From Alphaproteobacteria bacterium (GTDB lineage: Bacteria; Pseudomonadota; Alphaproteobacteria; UBA8366; Aestuariispiraceae): DNA of 64,000 bases. Both the position numbers and the translations under genes were made by a program. Below the pieces are notes generated by a model that was given only the letters and a program-made list of their open reading frames with translations, did not search any database and had not been told where the DNA came from. How positions within the stretch are numbered: the stretch's first letter is position 1; every line of letters starts with the position of its first letter. This document shows positions 63,071-64,000 of the stretch, piece after piece. The DNA lies in NCBI GenBank assembly GCA_024743195.1, contig JANSXE010000001.1, forward strand, positions 496,001 through 560,000. Direction: 5' to 3'.

Positions 63071-64000
63071 ATGGCGAAGCTCAGCAAGCGCACCGTTGAG
63101 GCCCTGAAGCCTCTAGAGAAGGATTTCTTCGAGTGGGACGACGAGCTGCGCGGCTTCGGCTTGCGCGTCTGGCCGACCGGCCGGAAGATCTATCTGATCC
63201 AGTATCGGGACAGCGGAGGACGCACACGTCGCAAAGGGCTCGGCAAGCATGGTGTCGTGACGGCGGAAGAAGCGAGGAAGCAAGCGCGCGACCTCCTTAC
63301 AGGCGTGGCGCACGGACAGAACCCATCTGAAGATTCTCGCAAAAAACGCGTCGCGCCTACCATAAATGAGCTCTGCGAGCGCTTTTTTAGCGAATATGTG
63401 CCGTCTCGCTGTAAAGATTCAACGCAGAAAGAATACCGCAGAAATATCGATCTCTTCATCAAACCGCGCCTGGGCCGATTGAAGGTAGCGGATGTGGAGC
63501 GCTCGGATATCGCCGACCTTCACCACGCGCACCGCGATATTCCCTATCAGGCGAACCGCACGCTTGGCGTCTTATCGGTCATGTTCAATCAAGCAGAGAT
63601 ATGGGGGCTGAGGCCCGAAGGCTCCAATCCTTGCCGCCATGTGAAGAAATATGCTGAGAAGAAGCGGGAGCGTTACCTATCGCCGGAAGAGCTAGCGCGG
63701 CTCGGGCAGACGCTCACGGAGCTTGAAGCCTCGGGTGCAGAGTCGCTTCCGGCGATAAACGCGATCCGCCTCTTGATCCTGACCGGCTGCCGGCTCGGAG
63801 AAATCCAGACACTCAAGTGGGAGTACGCCCAGGGCAATCGGCTTCGGCTGCCGGATTCGAAGACCGGCGCGAAGACAGTCTACCTGGCCCCGCCGGCGCT
63901 TGAGGTGTTGTCGAAGATCGAGCGGCTGCCGGACAACCCCTACGTCATCACCGGCACGCGGCCGGGGGCGCACCTCACGGATCTTCAGCACCCCTGGCGC
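63071..64000 (+). CDS. Tyrosine recombinase / phage-type integrase (3' end outside window)
   Basis: 310 residues visible, still open at the window end. The N-terminal arm-binding domain (about 5-85; 'DDELRGFGLRVWPTGRKIY' and YRDSGGRTRRKGLGKHG) is the DUF4102-like type of P4/CP4 integrases. The core-binding domain is at about 95-175. The catalytic domain shows the first active-site Arg241 in TGCRLGEIQTLKW and the beta-hairpin Lys in SKTGAKTVYLAP; the HxxR and Tyr motifs lie beyond 64,000. ATG 63071 follows AGGAGAAGG. It faces away from the att site, into the element, as usual for these islands. Confidence 0.92.
   Translation, partial: MAKLSKRTVEALKPLEKDFFEWDDELRGFGLRVWPTGRKIYLIQYRDSGGRTRRKGLGKHGVVTAEEARKQARDLLTGVAHGQNPSEDSRKKRVAPTINELCERFFSEYVPSRCKDSTQKEYRRNIDLFIKPRLGRLKVADVERSDIADLHHAHRDIPYQANRTLGVLSVMFNQAEIWGLRPEGSNPCRHVKKYAEKKRERYLSPEELARLGQTLTELEASGAESLPAINAIRLLILTGCRLGEIQTLKWEYAQGNRLRLPDSKTGAKTVYLAPPALEVLSKIERLPDNPYVITGTRPGAHLTDLQHPWR

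Overview
The window reads as chromosome of a GC-rich alphaproteobacterium, most like the Rhodospirillales and relatives. That assignment is an inference from base composition, gene types, Tat-dependent binding proteins, BetI-like regulators and frequent ATGA/GTGA gene overlaps; no rRNA or marker gene confirms it. Nearly all of it is dense coding sequence. Two stretches look acquired: a lower-GC patch at about 23.65-27.1 kb, and an integrated element that starts at 62.85 kb and runs off the right edge.

Layout. 1-5.8 kb: sulfur oxidation genes (a SoeA-like molybdoenzyme cut by the window edge, SoeB-like ferredoxin, exported DsrE-like and rhodanese proteins, a methyltransferase and a tandem PAS_5 protein). 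6-9.8 kb: two sensor histidine kinases without response regulators. 9.75-16.5 kb: Fe-dependent alcohol dehydrogenase and glutamine-synthetase-like ligase, divergent from glpR-glpD-glpK. 16.6-23 kb: a one-polypeptide type IIG restriction-modification enzyme, a Lon-like protease, then a LysE exporter. 23.7-27.1 kb: acquired patch with an IS1-like transposase translationally coupled to a PemK/MazF-like toxin, small proteins, and a serine-type tRNA whose anticodon reads UUA, i.e. an ochre-suppressor-like tRNA.

27.2-55.4 kb is a large methylated-amine/polyamine catabolic and transport region. Four BetI-like TetR regulators sit beside a Rieske oxygenase, an operon of two phytoene-desaturase-like flavoproteins plus a GcvT-like aminomethyltransferase and an MFS carrier, two complete PotABCD-type ABC transporters, a class III aminotransferase, two trimethylamine-dehydrogenase/DgcA-like flavoproteins, a small-molecule methyltransferase, a bicupin and an SDR dehydrogenase. 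The likely logic is import of cationic methylated amines, oxidative demethylation or transamination, and transfer of C1 units to tetrahydrofolate. The substrates cannot be read from the sequence.

55.4-62.8 kb: a LuxR-type regulator, then a cobalamin riboswitch leading a btuB-btuF-btuC-btuD-tonB uptake cluster. At 62.85 kb the 3' half of an initiator tRNA-Met marks the left attachment site of an integrative element, and its tyrosine integrase begins at 63,071 and is truncated by the window end.
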